Assembly (NCBI RefSeq): GCF_901709675.1
Contig: NC_051092.1
Coordinates: 12,832,491 to 12,896,490, forward strand
DNA length: 64,000 nucleotides
DNA from: Syngnathus acus
Lineage: Eukaryota; Chordata; Actinopteri; Syngnathiformes; Syngnathidae
Direction: 5' to 3'
The stretch's first letter is position 1. Each line of letters opens with the position of its first letter. This document shows, one piece after another, positions 1-12,954 of this stretch. The position numbers and the translations under genes were made by a program. Below the pieces are notes generated by a model, which saw nothing but the letters and a program-made list of their open reading frames with translations, was not told where the DNA came from and searched no databases.

Positions 1-388
1 ATGAAACTTTTGACCAGATTTTGTTAAGTTTCTTTCTGGCAATGTGTATGTACGAATTTGTAGTTTGCTTTTGTTTTTGTAAATGAAGCATGTCAGTTTT
101 GTCACATTGATTTCTGGGAGAAGGGGCTTTGTAGGAATCAAAACATTGTGGGCCCTATAGTACCCTTCTCAACTTTAACTTCAGAATTTGTGATCAATGC
201 TTGACAGCTCTCGCATGCACAGTGAGGGCATAGGACCCATAACATTCTAGAAATTACTGTTGGGAAGAGGGGAAACCAATTCAAACCCTGCACAAATTCA
301 GCTGCTTGAGTGGGACTGCTTGAGTGGGACTGCTAGCCCGCTCCGTGCCGATCGTCCTTACTGACTTATTTGTCTTATGCTGCTACAG

Positions 389-3300
389 ATGCCACATCTT
401 CCACCTCCAACCCCTCTGCCTCCTCCTCCTTGGCCATGGGAGCCCCAAGCTCCGTTGGCCCGTCCTCTTCCGACCATCTCAAGGCCCCCCAGCATCTTCA
501 CCCGACTGGAGGGGATGGAGCTGTAGCGTCAGAAGTCATGGAGGCAGGAGCTATGTCTGCTCCCAACAGGAGCAACAGTGGAGCTGGCACTGCAGCTGGA
601 GATCCTGGGTCAGGTCTAGGAGTTCAGCAGCCTCAAAACACTCCATCAAAGCGGAGACCTGTATTGAGCATATCCCCGCCACCTGAGGACCTGTTCGATG
701 ACAGTCAGATGTCCTGCTTAGAAGAGACCCCTGGAGCCGGGGCACCGGGGCCAGAGTCCGAGCAAAGCAGTAGCATATGGGCCGATGACTCGGTTTCCAA
801 CTTCAGTTTGGTTAGCTCCTTCTCCTACAACGACAACACAGAGGTGCCGCGCAAATCAAGAAAACGAACCCCTCGCCAGCGGCCGGGCCCCAAGCCTGCT
901 CCCCCAGAGGACAGCATGGATGTGTTTGACGCTGACAGTGCCAAGGCGCCTCACTTTGTCCTGTCCCAGCTCGGCCCGGACAAAACTAGTCCCGTGACCA
1001 GGTGGGTATCCCAGTCCCTTGAATAGAATACCCAACAGCCACTTGGGCTTAAAGTGGTACCTTGGCTTTTGAGTTTAATTGGTTCTGTGAAAACTAGTCC
1101 CATGACCAGGTGGGTATCCCAGTCCCTTGAGTTGAATACCCAAAAGCCACTTTGGCTTAAAGTGGCACCTTGACTTTTGAGTTTAATTGGGTTTGTGACT
1201 CAATTTACTAATTTAGCTACAGTTTGTGACTCCGTTTTCTAATTTTAGCTACTACGTACAAAGTTTAATTAATGTTCATACTGTATTATTTGTGTGTTCT
1301 GTATTTTCCTTTTGGGGAGTGTGGAGATTTTAGCACACAAAAGGACAACCAAACTAAAAAAATACCTATGTTAGGGCTCTTGCCCATCAAAGTACCACTG
1401 TAATTATGACAGAGGTAATTTTATTTAATTGTTTGTTTCATTGCAGCTCTCTCGAGTCAGGGATTGCGGTCAAGGGTGGATCGCTATCTACTCAGTTTCC
1501 TCAGAGAAGCAATGGGAAGGAGCTAAAGATGTTGGTGCAGCCTGAGACCCAACACAGGGCTCGATATTTGACCGAGGGCAGCCGAGGTTCTGTCAAAGAC
1601 CGCACACAACAAGGATTCCCTACCATCAAGGTTGGACTAAAGAGATTGCGCGGTGCTTATTGGAATTGGTCTAACATCCTTGTTTCTTGTGTCGCTTAAT
1701 GACAATACCCAATTGAAAAATTAAGTCATATGCATCCTGACTGTAATAAATCCAAGCAAGTAGCTTAACTCAACATGTAGCCAGAGGAAAGACCTTCAGA
1801 TAAACAGTATATCTGTCTAGTTGTGTCTACAGTGAACTCTAATGTATCGCAGTGAATACGTTGCAAACCAGGATGAGGCGATATTCAGATTTTGACACCA
1901 TTTAACTGTCTCCTTATTACACCATGGTGTACTCTCACTATTTCTAGACTATTTCGCATCTGCTTACCTCCGTAAGTCTTAGTATAGTCTGGAGTCGTGG
2001 CCAAATCCATGATCAATGTTAGTATGTTTTAACTTTTTAGTCCGCTAAAAATGAAATAACATCCAATTTAGAGGCGCAACTTTTAATTGACAACCAATTG
2101 ATTATCAAATTTTTTGGCCATGAAAGGCTCTGCTTAATTGCCGTAGCAAGGAACTCTTGGCCTGACGTGAATTGGCTATTTTACTGTGATTACAGTAGGT
2201 TGGCTGTGAATTTATTAATTTAGTGTGATGTGGAGGCTGTTGTGTTACAGTTCAATTGGCTTCCACATTAACTGGCTCCCGATTCCAGCGTTGGCTGTTA
2301 GACCAATGTCAGTGTTCCTGTCTGCAGATTTGTGGTCTTACACTGAAGACACTCAACTCTAAACTCTGGTTTGAATACATACTGTAAAATCCCCTGCTCA
2401 AAATCTGCAATATTGCAGGGGTTTGAACGACGAACTGGGATATAGCGGGTGTTCACTGTACCTGGAAGCACAGATATTTATATTGTCACCATGATTGATG
2501 CTCTGTCAACGCTCGCCATGAGAACATAGTAGTTATTATTAATTCGGGTGACCTGCTTTGTTTTTTAATCCTATTGTTGTCTTTTCTTCCCAGTTGGAGG
2601 GTGTTAGCGAGCCAGTCGTGCTGCAGGTGTTCGTAGCAAATGACGCAGGCAGAGTGAAGCCTCACGGTTTTTACCAGGCATGCAGAGTGACTGGTCGCAA
2701 CACCACTGCGTGTACGGAAGTAGACATTGAGGGCACCACTGTTATCGAGATTCCACTGGAGCCCAGCAATGATATGACACTTGCGTAGGAATTCTTTTTT
2801 TGGTCAATTTTTTGATGGATTTCTGTTAATATCATAAGAATTAATTTCTCGACTGTGTTGTGTTTGTACAGGGTGGACTGCGTAGGAATTTTGAAGCTCC
2901 GTAACGCTGATGTGGAGGCACGTATTGGTGTGGCAGGATCCAAAAAGAAGAGCACCCGGGCTCGATTGGCCTTTAGAGTCAGCATTCCCCAGACGGATGG
3001 ATCCACCCTCACCCTACAAGTCACCTCATCACCTATTCTCTGTAGTAAGTAGGAAAGCAGGTTGAACCAAAACAATCTGTGTTTCGCTACAGGAACACCT
3101 GTTGCATTTGAATTGTATCAAATACACACAGTCAGTAAGTCAACTTTGTCACGACACCACTGAACCCCTTTTAGCTTTGTTATTTTTGTGATAAATACAA
3201 GGATAAGAGTTATTTATTAGAATCATCTACTGTTTTCCAGCTCAACCAGCGGGAGTACCAGAGATCCTGAAAAAGAGTCTCCACAACTGCTCTGTAAGAG

Positions 3301-4754
3301 GAGGAGAGGAAGTTTTTATCATTGGAAAAAACTTTCTCAAGGGAACCAAAGTTATTTTTCAGGAGAATATTGCAGGTATTTATTGTCACTACTGTATTCA
3401 TAGTTTTCTATGTGACGTTTTGAAAGAGGGAAATAATACTTATCCATGTTTCTAGATGATAGCTCCTGGCAAGCTGAAGCTAATATTGACATGGACCTTT
3501 TCCATCAGGTAAATGAAAAATAATTGGCTTGTTGTAGCATGCATCAGAAGATAATTTGAAAACAACTACAACTGGATCTTCATTTTCTGCAGAATCATTT
3601 GATTGTCACAGTTCCTCCCTTCCACAACCAATCAATAACTTCGCCAGTTTCTGTGGGGATTTTTGTGATGACCAATGCTGGTAAATCACATGAAGCTCAA
3701 CCTTTTACATACTCTCCAGACTCAGGTAATCAGACTGGAGCTTCTTATTTCCATGATTTTTAATGAACTGCCAACCACCAAGGCTATTATTGATAATGTG
3801 CTCCCATGAATATAACACTTTCATAGACTCATGTATATGATGCATCAGTGCTAAATTTAAGGTCTCTATTGGGTTTACAAATTTCATCACCTTTAGCGTT
3901 GGGTTTCATCGTCATTGCTATTAGAAAGAATATAGTATGTTAGGATATACGTATATTTTTGCCCCAAATCATAACACTATCATCTTCCCCCACACACACA
4001 CACTTACCCCCAGCTGATAATACAGATGCTCAAGCAGTAAAAACTGAGGAACCTTCCTTCAAGACATGTATATTTGACGGTCAGATCCAAACTGTGTCTT
4101 CTGACCAAACTGAATGCTCTAGTCAGCCTGTGAAAAGGCAAGAAGACACACCGATGGAAGTCTCTAGCAATCCACAGCCCACAAACGTGTTCAAGGTGAG
4201 AGTTTATATACTGTATGAGGCAGAAGCAATCAGTCATAGCTTTTGCTGATCCATGTTTTTCCATTCATACCATAGCAATCGCCTGGCCCGGTTGTTTCAG
4301 TGCAGCAGACACTTGAGCTCAGCTCTAGCTCTCATTCAAGCGGGGAGTCATTTCAGAGCTCTATGCCCCTACAACCTGAGGATGTAGAGCTTCCCCAGGC
4401 ACCCTCTGTCTTTCCTAGTCTAGAGTCTCTAAACACAATACAAAAACAAGACATTGCCCCAACAGCATCCTTTCCAATGTCAGGAGATCCAACCATCCCC
4501 CCGGTGACACCAGAAGTCCCCCAGCAGTTCCTTAGAGACCCTCAGGAAAGCATCCCTTCTGAAAATTCTACCAGTGGTGGGGTTGTGGTTGTAGCCATGT
4601 CCCAAATAGCAGCACCCTCTCCGCCCCAGCCACAGCAGTCACAAGTTCCATTATTTGCCCAGGAAGGCGTAGCTCAGCTGGAGAGGGCAGTAAGGGAGCT
4701 CCAGGCTGGAGGTAACACCACACTCCAGCAGGTTATAGAGGCAGCTGTAGCCCA

Positions 4755-4786
<32 letters not shown>

Positions 4787-7114
4787 AGCAACAGCAGCAG
4801 CTAAATTCAGTGCTTTATAGCCCTACATCCGCTGCAGACACACTTCAACAGCATGTCCAAGAGAACATGAATAGTCTTAGGTTGGGCGCTACAGATAGTT
4901 CACTGTCACCACAGCAACAGCTGCAGATACAGCAACAGCAAATGCAACAACAGCATCAGCAAATGCAACAACAGCAGCAGCAACAGCAGCAAATGGAACA
5001 GTTTCAACAACAGCAAATACTTGGTAACCTTCAACAGCAACAACATCATCTCCAGCAGCAACAGCAGCAAGTCCTTGGAAACATGCAGATTCAACAACAA
5101 CTTCTACTACAGCCGCAAGACCAACAGCAACTACAGCAGCAACAAATTCTGGAAAACATTCAACAACAACAACAACAGTTGCAGCAGAGCCAGCAACAAG
5201 TTCTAAACAACATCCAACTTCAAGATCAACAACAAAATCAAATTTTAAGCAATTTACAACAGCATCAGTTACAACAGCAACAGAGCCAAGCACTGAGCAA
5301 CCTGCAGCAACAACAGTTGCAGGAACAGCAAGTTTTAGAAAACCTGAAGCAGCAATTTCAGGCCGAGTTGCTCCAGCCTCAGATCCATTCCAATCCCCAA
5401 GTCCAGCAGCCGGTCTCCCTCCTTCAGCAACCTGGTGAAATGCTTACCATCCAAACCAGCTTCCCAACACAGCCACCATCGCATACGTCACCCCCACAGC
5501 AGCTATTCCAGTCGCCCAGGCCTATTGCAGAGACCCAGAGTTCCCAACAGCAGGTTCAAGCCGCACTCCTCCAGAACACCCTGACAGTCTTGACAGGCGG
5601 CAACCTCAACACAGAGCAACAATCCACTGGGTCAGCCCTGTATCTATCGCCGAGCTCTCAGTCTCAGCAGCAGCAGCAATTGGCATTCATTTCCACCATG
5701 GAGACGTCCAACAGTCAGCCCCAACCCGTTGCCATGTTTCATAACCAGCCTCAAGCTCAGCTTTCGCAAATGCAACAGCAGAGCACCCCTATGGAACATC
5801 AGCAATCACCGCAGCAAAATCAACAGCAGTCATCGCAACTTTCCATTGGCCAACAGGGCTCCTTGTTCCAAAGCATACCGAACCATTCGCAAGCTAGCTC
5901 CCTCCCCCAGAATCAGCTCTCCCAGCCACAACAGACAGGTCTCCTCCTCTGCACGGCAGATCTAAATCCTCAAACTATCATTTTCAGCACCCAGACCCAA
6001 GGATCAGCTCCAATGGGCAGCATCCCAGTTGGACTTTCCCAACCAGAAACAGCCGAGCCAATGTCCTTCCAGGATCAGAGCTCCTTGGCTAACACCTCGA
6101 CATCCACTCAGAACCAACAGCAAAGCATTTTTCAGGAACAGCAGCCCATGCAAGTGGGCACAAGTTCTTCTAGTGTCCCCAACAATCAATCTGTGGAGCT
6201 ATTCCTGCCCCAGGCGTCCCTGTCTGGCCTACAGAGTACGCTCGGTTCGCAGGAGCTAAACAACCAGGCTACAGCTCCTGGCACGACCATTTTTGTGGTC
6301 CAAAGTACTGTAGGCGTGGTGGACAGCCCGGGCCAACAGCCCCCAGAACAGCTTTTCCAGACGAACGTGGGGGAAAATGTGGCCCAGCGAGGACCAGCCA
6401 ACTTGTTTGTGTTTGGCATCCAGAATGGTAAGTTGCTTTCAATTGTCATCTATTTTCTCCCTCCCTCAATCCTGTTCAGGGTCGTGGGAGGGGCTTTGAC
6501 CCAGTTGAATGTCTAACAACCTGGACTGCTAGGCAAATTGTGAATAGGGACGTGAACATGGTCCGAAAATACGACGGATGCCTCTCTCCTTCCTCTCTCT
6601 CATTTAAATGGTAAAATTGTATTTGATGTACTCAGCGCAACTGTTTGTCCAGTGCTTCCAAGTAAATTGATTAATAAGCTCCCTCACCGACTGAATTAAC
6701 TCGCCAGTCAAAGGATATTACTATATTTCCATTTTGTCCTTCTCTCAAGACACTCCCCAGCTGCTCAACTCATCTGGCTCAACCCTTCCAGTTCAGAACC
6801 AGTCCCAGAACACAGGCCACATGCAGCCCCTCATGGAACAACCCTTGGCCCAGGCAGCACCAACCATGCACAGCAGTCTACAGAGCAGCCTGCAGGCACA
6901 CATGCAGACCAGCCTGCAGAACGCCATGCAGGCCAACACCCAGGTGACCCTGCAACCCGTTTTACAGGCCAACATAGAAACAAGCCTGCCAACTCCCATG
7001 CAGACCAATCTTCAGATACCGAGCAGTTTACAGAATACACTGCAAGGCTCCATATCGGCGGCGGCCGACATGGGCAAAATTGAGGACCTACTGGAAAGTC
7101 TGCAGAAGCAGTGA
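389..7114 (+). CDS. nfat5: NFAT5 (tonicity-responsive enhancer-binding protein), 3' ten coding exons, 5' end outside window
   Basis: NFAT5 is the Rel-family transcription factor that drives osmoprotective genes under hypertonic stress. Exons read: 389-1001, 1447-1630, 2594-2784, 2872-3044, 3241-3375, 3456-3508, 3593-3725, 4014-4195, 4276-6427 and 6750-7114. All junctions are GT-AG and keep frame, giving about 1,393 residues. Only the first roughly 60 residues of the usual protein lie upstream. Residues 1-205 hold a low-complexity N-terminus with the ISPPPEDL segment and the basic PRKSRKR nuclear-localisation region. Residues about 222-390 are the Rel homology DNA-binding domain, with the [11 protein letters not shown] recognition loop. 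Residues about 390-494 are the IPT dimerisation domain. The giant exon from 4276 encodes the glutamine-rich activation region, including a 16-Gln run. The protein ends [12 protein letters not shown], like the family. The stop is at 7112-7114. Confidence 0.97.
982..1197 (+). repeat. 108-bp tandem duplication spanning an nfat5 splice donor
   Basis: Two adjacent, slightly diverged 108-bp copies (982-1089 and 1090-1197) start with AAAACTAGTCCC. The first copy contains the last 20 nt of the exon ending at 1001 and its donor (GTGGGTA). The second repeats the same exon edge and an identical donor at 1110-1111. A smaller imperfect duplication of about 31 bp follows at roughly 1193-1250. Confidence 0.9.
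4753..4800 (+). repeat. CAG/CAA tract encoding 16 glutamines in nfat5
   Basis: Sixteen consecutive CAG or CAA codons inside the large nfat5 exon. CAA interruptions make a long slippage-prone pure CAG run unlikely. It is followed at about 4910-5360 by further Gln-rich sequence. Confidence 0.95.
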
Positions 7115-10100
7115 CGTTTGTGTACGTGCGGACCACGTGGAGAGAAGGTAGCCATGTTCTCCTAAAGTCGACCTTGACTGGCTGACGCATGGTGTTTTGT
7201 GCCAATGCCACAAAATTTGAAAATAAGTATATTTAAGAAAGAAATGCCCCCCTTTACCTTAAAAAACAAAAACAAATGAGCTTATGTAACTCACTTTTAT
7301 TAACTATTTATCATAAATTATAGCCTTTGTATATCCATTGTCCTTGAATTGATGTTCTGCCTTTTGTTATTACCCCTCTTGCAGGATCAGAGAGGCCTGT
7401 AATAACTGCTTTAGTCGTAAAAAATGCAGTGTTTTGCTTTTCAAGAGTGTTTTAATATTGTGGGCCTAGGAGAGGGGGGCAAATCAACCTGTTTTTTTGG
7501 ATGAAAAAACTGGAAGGAAGAATGTCAAAACTGGGGGAACTTCTAGAGCAGTGAGCAGGCAAAAGTCGCTTTCACAGTTAGGCAAGGACTAAAACTGATT
7601 GTAGACAAACATTGGGCTGAATCTCATTTTTTGGAGTGTGGAACCTCTAAAAATATCGACTTTGCTTTGAAGGGTGATTCTTGCAGATTCTTTGCTTTTT
7701 TCACTGAAATCTGCTCTAATGTTATGTATATTTGAAGGGAAGGCACTTTGAAAATAAATCCACAAACTATTACAGTGAATCCCAATTATTCCAAGGGGTG
7801 TGTATGTTCCAGACCCACTCCTGTAAATCTGCAATCTACAAAGGACCATAGTGGAACCTCAATTTGATGGACCTGGAACCAACAGACTCTAGATTTAACA
7901 TTCAAAATCTGCTGCAATAGTAATGGCTTACTGAAACTCAAAATGTCTGCTCGTAACAAGCCGTGTAAAAAGGCTTCGAATGACGATGCCGCTTCTGAGC
8001 ATGCGGCTGGGCTGGGAGCCTAAGGTCGCCTACTCGACATCCGCTGTTTAATAGAACGCTCGTCTTTTACTCACATTTGTTAAATATTCTATACTATTTG
8101 GGGGTAAAATAAGTATACAGCGCACTAACCATGCTGTTGTGGACAAATTAGGCTCTCTGTGGCTATTGTGAAGGCTCACTATACATTTTGGGCATTTTCA
8201 TCCCATCAAACCCATCAAAGCAATGTTTAAAGGTTTAGTAAAAACATATCCAATATTTTCAATTAAGATTTATTTACAATAAGTTTTTTTTAGCATGGGT
8301 GCTACTGTCATTATAAACCTTAAAGCAACTTCTTTAAAGCATGATACAGTAACACGTACAGAGCATACAGCAAAAGAAAGCTAACTCGAAAAATATTTGT
8401 ATTTTCTCTAAAAATGTCCGCTTGCTTAATGCTAACATAAACCAATAATAACGTTTAGACTGGCTGAAGGAAATTCATGTAGATGTTATGTTAATTCTAA
8501 CACTTCTGAACTGTTTGCTTAATGATCTGCGATATATCCGGGAACTCAACTGATGAATTGAAACAGAGTGGGGTTCACTGTAATAGTCAAAAGTATTATG
8601 AAGCACATTTGTCTTCATTGACTCAAGTTGAACACTCCTGAATGAGATTGAACCCGGTTGAATACTGTGACTTCTATCTGTATTTCCAAACAACTATGAA
8701 GTTTGATCTTTTTTCCCCCAACTATGTGGATAGAAACTTTATACTTTGAGTGTTGTGATTTTATAGACATTTTATCTCAAGCACTTTATAACCTCCTCTG
8801 TGTAACCAGCTAATCCTTACATCCATCCATGCATCCATCCACACAAGGAAACATAAACATGCATTACAATGGTAAGAGGGAGGGGGGGCAGTCTTTACGA
8901 TAAAAACATAACTGAGCAGCTTATCAATAGTTTGAACGTTTAGGCCGACTTAGTATTGAAAGATTGAAAAATATATCTTAGGTTTTACTGTAATGGCATA
9001 TGAGGGCCATATTTAAAATCCCAGAATTCCCTTGCAATTATAATACAGAATAACATCTTAAGAGGGTTGAATGTCACTATAAGAAGTCAGAATATTACGA
9101 GAATGAACTCATGAAGCTGCTCGTCAAATTTTTTTTTTTTTTTTATTCCAACATTATCCGAAACATTGCGACTTTTTTGCCCCCAATTTTTCAGTGGCCC
9201 GAATACTGCTCGGCAGTTCAGTCCGGACGTGTACATATCGGCCATTCCCTTGCAGTCGTTATTTGAATCCGTATTGTCCAGTCCCGTGTTGGCTGTTGTT
9301 ATTTTCTTTCTTTTTCCCCATAGATGTAACATTGAAGTGTGTTTTTTTTTTTTTTTGTTCATACTGTTTTACCCCGTGTTTGTGGAAGTTTTAAAGAGTA
9401 GGCAGGCAGCACATGATGTTGGCACCTTCTGACTTTTTCTTGAGTAACTACAATGTTGGACGTGTTCATTTTGGTTCTGTGGTGCCATGTTTGGGCACCG
9501 GAATAATCAGTGTGATAACATTTATCGTCTTCTGGTTGTTGCTTTGAAGCAGTGGTCAAACCAAAGCTCCTGACGTTTTATTTTTATTTTTAAAATGCCC
9601 TCATCATCGTGTCTGCTCATTTCTACTTGCAACTGTTGAGTATACAGTCCAGAGAAATATGTTTTAAAGGGTACTCTAAAGAACATTTCTGCCAATCTGA
9701 TCATTCAAAAACAGCGTCGCAACATCACGCTGCTGTACGTACTTAAGCATATCTCTAACAACGTCAAAAAATGGTGTTTCACTCATTTGTTTACATTTTT
9801 CATCTTTACTCTAGTCCTGTCGCTGTCCGTGATCCATTTTAAAGTAAATTATCTTTTTTAGACTTTTGTATCCATATATCAAAGTGTAGAGTATTTTTGT
9901 AACTTAAACAAACGAAAGGTGTTATTTGAGTCTCACAATGCAGAATAGTTATCGGGGCTGGTATTTTGCCCGATAGCTAGCACAGGTGTGTTGTGCTCAA
10001 AGTAAGTCCAGATTGAACTGACTTTTTTTTTTCTTGTATACAGGGGATCCTTGGTTTACGACTGAGTGTTGGTCATACGGTGGTGACTTAACCCAAATTT

Positions 10101-12215
10101 GTATGTAATATGTGGTCTGTCAGAAACTTATAGTAATAAAGCCATAATTACAGTTAATATTAGTTTTAAAACGCTTTTGGGACACAATTACAAAATTAAT
10201 AAAATAGTTGCATCCATCTATTGGTTTGATAGTCTTGCAAATATTGACAACAGTGTTTTTACTTCTGAAAAATGACCACTTTTTCAACTTTTGGGATGCG
10301 CAAAAGAAAAAATAATAAACCTTTTAAGTACTTCTTTTCATTGTGTTACTATATTTCGAGGACCTTAGTCATTGTTTGGTTGGCTTTGCAACTTAGTCCC
10401 TTTCACAGGTATTGGAACAGTAGGATCAATCCTTTTGTTTTTGTTGTAAAGTTTTGGGTTTCAAGGAATAAGGCAAAAATTCAGAAGTTCAGCTTTTATT
10501 TCATGATATTTAAATAAAGATGTGTTTAACAACTCAGTTTTTATTGGCCATGTTTTAGCATGCCAAACAAGGAATTAGACTTGAATTTGTAAATAGAAAC
10601 TCCCCTATAGTTTGCCATAAAGAATACAAAAGTTCTGGAAAAAATTAATGAGTGCGTATCGGGTAGAAAAACAATTCAAATTTAGATTTTGGTCCCAAAA
10701 TGTGAATAAACTGAGCTAAAAGTGGGGTAAAGATTCCTCAAAAAGAAAATAGGTCAAATGTATTATAGGCGAACCACACACGTGGGGATTTTCTGTATAC
10801 ACAGTATGACTTTCTCATGAAAATCTTGTCTTGAAATTATTTCTCCAAATATTTGGCTTTATTCTCAAAAGAATATTTTAGTATTAATATAACCCAGTAA
10901 TTTGTCACAGCCCACTTAAATCAGGATTATCGCAAAAAGATATTAAGTAAAAATAGAGGGAAAACACTCATCGGCCATTAATATAGCACAAACAAAAAGT
11001 ATGTTCTTGCTCACCATGAATTTCCTAGCCTGGAAATGTGGTACGGCGTAAACCTCGGATCCCGATAGTAATGACCCAGTGTGGCACGCGCTACGCTGTC
11101 GCTGGTGGCATTTTCTTTTTCTCCCATCAATTCTTGGTCAAGCATCTCAAGTGGCTTTATTTTTTTTTTTTTTAAACTTATCCAGTAAACTGTAGGCCAG
11201 GTTAGCGTACACTAGTCAGTGACGTTTTCAAGCATTCCATTCCTCTTGATTATAGCGGGAACTCAAGAGCACATGTGAGAAAAGTATGCTTAAAGCCATA
11301 CTAGAAGAAGAAAGTGAGTGAGCTTCGGTTTCATGAATGTAATTGTTTTACCTCATGCTCTGTGCACATCAGACCAATTTGCGGAGAACGTTTTGTGGCT
11401 AATGTGTACATTTGTCCGTTTTGTTTTTTTCTCATCATTGTCGGTCCTGAAGAAGAAGAAAAACACTCAACTGAAGCAGGGGGGTGAAAGCACACAAAAC
11501 CTTTTACACACACTTCTGTCTTTCACTGTTGTGTGAATGAATATCCGTGTATATTTAAATGTGAAATATACTGCAGGGGTATGTTGAATTTCAACGGTGG
11601 CGCTTTCAACAGAACTTTGTGTGCCTTGACTGAAAAAAAAAAAAAAGAAAAGGTTGTCTCTGCTGTTTACTCGCTATACTCCCCACTTTTGTATTTTTAC
11701 AGCCCACACTGTTTGTTTTACTGCTAATGTTTTTTTTAACAACCATTGCATGATATTCTATTTTGGGTGCCTCATGAGATTGAATTGAGGTTTAAAAAAA
11801 GGGACAGAATAATGGCAATTGTTTCCTTGCAAGGGTGTTTTTGTGCTGCCGCGCTTTCACTGCATTTACTGTCGCTGTGAAATGCAAAAAAAAAAAAAAT
11901 GGTTACTGTTCATTGCCAATAGCGTGAGCCGTATGTCGTCCTGTTGTAGTCAAAAGGAGCTTACCCTCTGTTTGCTTTCTCACTCTCTCTCAGTTGTGTG
12001 CGTGTTTGTTTTTGTGTGTGCGTGTGTGTGCGTAGTATATATATTTAGCCTTACAGCCCTGCATTAAGGGATAATGGTCAAGCACCCCAGTGTGTTATCA
12101 TTCATCTGAATTATTATGTATTTGGCCTTGGTCTGGACATTTGTATACTCTCTTCAGTTTGTCTCTGTAATCCTGCTGCTACATTAAATTAAATAAAAAA
12201 TGAATAACAAATCCA
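7115..12215 (+). other. nfat5: Long 3' untranslated region of nfat5
   Basis: About 5 kb after the nfat5 stop contains no convincing coding sequence: the short frames present are interrupted and low-complexity. It is AT-rich with poly-T runs (9128-9144, 9340-9355), a CATCCATC run near 8820-8842 and a TG-rich tract at about 11996-12040. NFAT5 is known for a very long 3' UTR, which supports this reading. Some stretches (about 7770-7900 and 10040-10110) resemble fish MITE remnants, but I could not delimit them. Confidence 0.7.
12182..12197 (+). promoter_or_regulatory. nfat5: Probable distal polyadenylation signals of nfat5
   Basis: Overlapping ATTAAA and AATAAA hexamers (AATAAA at 12192-12197) follow a T/TG-rich stretch, the last good signal before the convergent nudt7 gene. 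Placing the nfat5 3' end here is inference. Confidence 0.55.
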
Positions 12216-12954
12216 GAGGTCTTTTTGTTGTCAATCACACATTTTTGGAAAAATAAACATATCCCAAATTCATAATTGTTAGCCTTATAGCATAATTGCC
12301 GATGTGAGTGTTAACTACCACAGTAGCGATTAAAAATATTTGCGCTTCCTAAGAGATGTGTTTTCATGTGTACTGTGTAGATTCCAAAGCATCCAGGTCA
12401 TGGCAATCTACTCTCCACCTGGCAATCTTATCTCTCAATGTTCAAGGTAGGCATATTGTCTTGGTTGAATTCATTGTTTTAATCTTCAAAAATGACAAGC
12501 TATTATGCTATTAGAATGAAATACAAATGTTCGGATTAATTTATTTGGGGGAAAATAGACAAAATAGCAAAAAGGTCAAGTTTTTTTTTTTTTAACCAGA
12601 ACTGTAAGTCATATTTAAATATTTTTTTAAAAGTATTACATAAAAAATACACTGCAGCAAAGAAGCATTTGGCCCATTTTTTATAAAAATAATTTATAAA
12701 ATGGGACTCATAATCTGAGAAAAATGTAGCAATAGGAAATAAATTCTCATAATTACTAAAACTATTTGGAAAATATTGCTTCTTCCCTTAGAGCTTCATC
12801 AATGTACTTTTTTCTTTCAGAAAATCACAGCTTTAAACATTACCACTTTGTCCTTTTCACTCGAAAATACAATAGAATTATACATTTATACAGTAAAAAT
12901 TAAGCCCAGTTGTCCTGTACACATCCCAATCATTAATTGAAATAATCAAATGAG
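12216..12954. other. Convergent intergenic region between nfat5 and nudt7
   Basis: AT-rich with no coding sequence I can support. It should hold the nudt7 3' UTR. A minus-strand AATAAA at about 12540-12545 (TTTATT on the plus strand) is a candidate nudt7 polyadenylation signal. Confidence 0.5.

Noticed and set aside
4889-5293. Long Val/Ala- and Leu-rich frames antisense to nfat5
   Set aside because: They are complements of the CAG/CAA codons of the Gln-rich exon; low complexity and no splice or start support.
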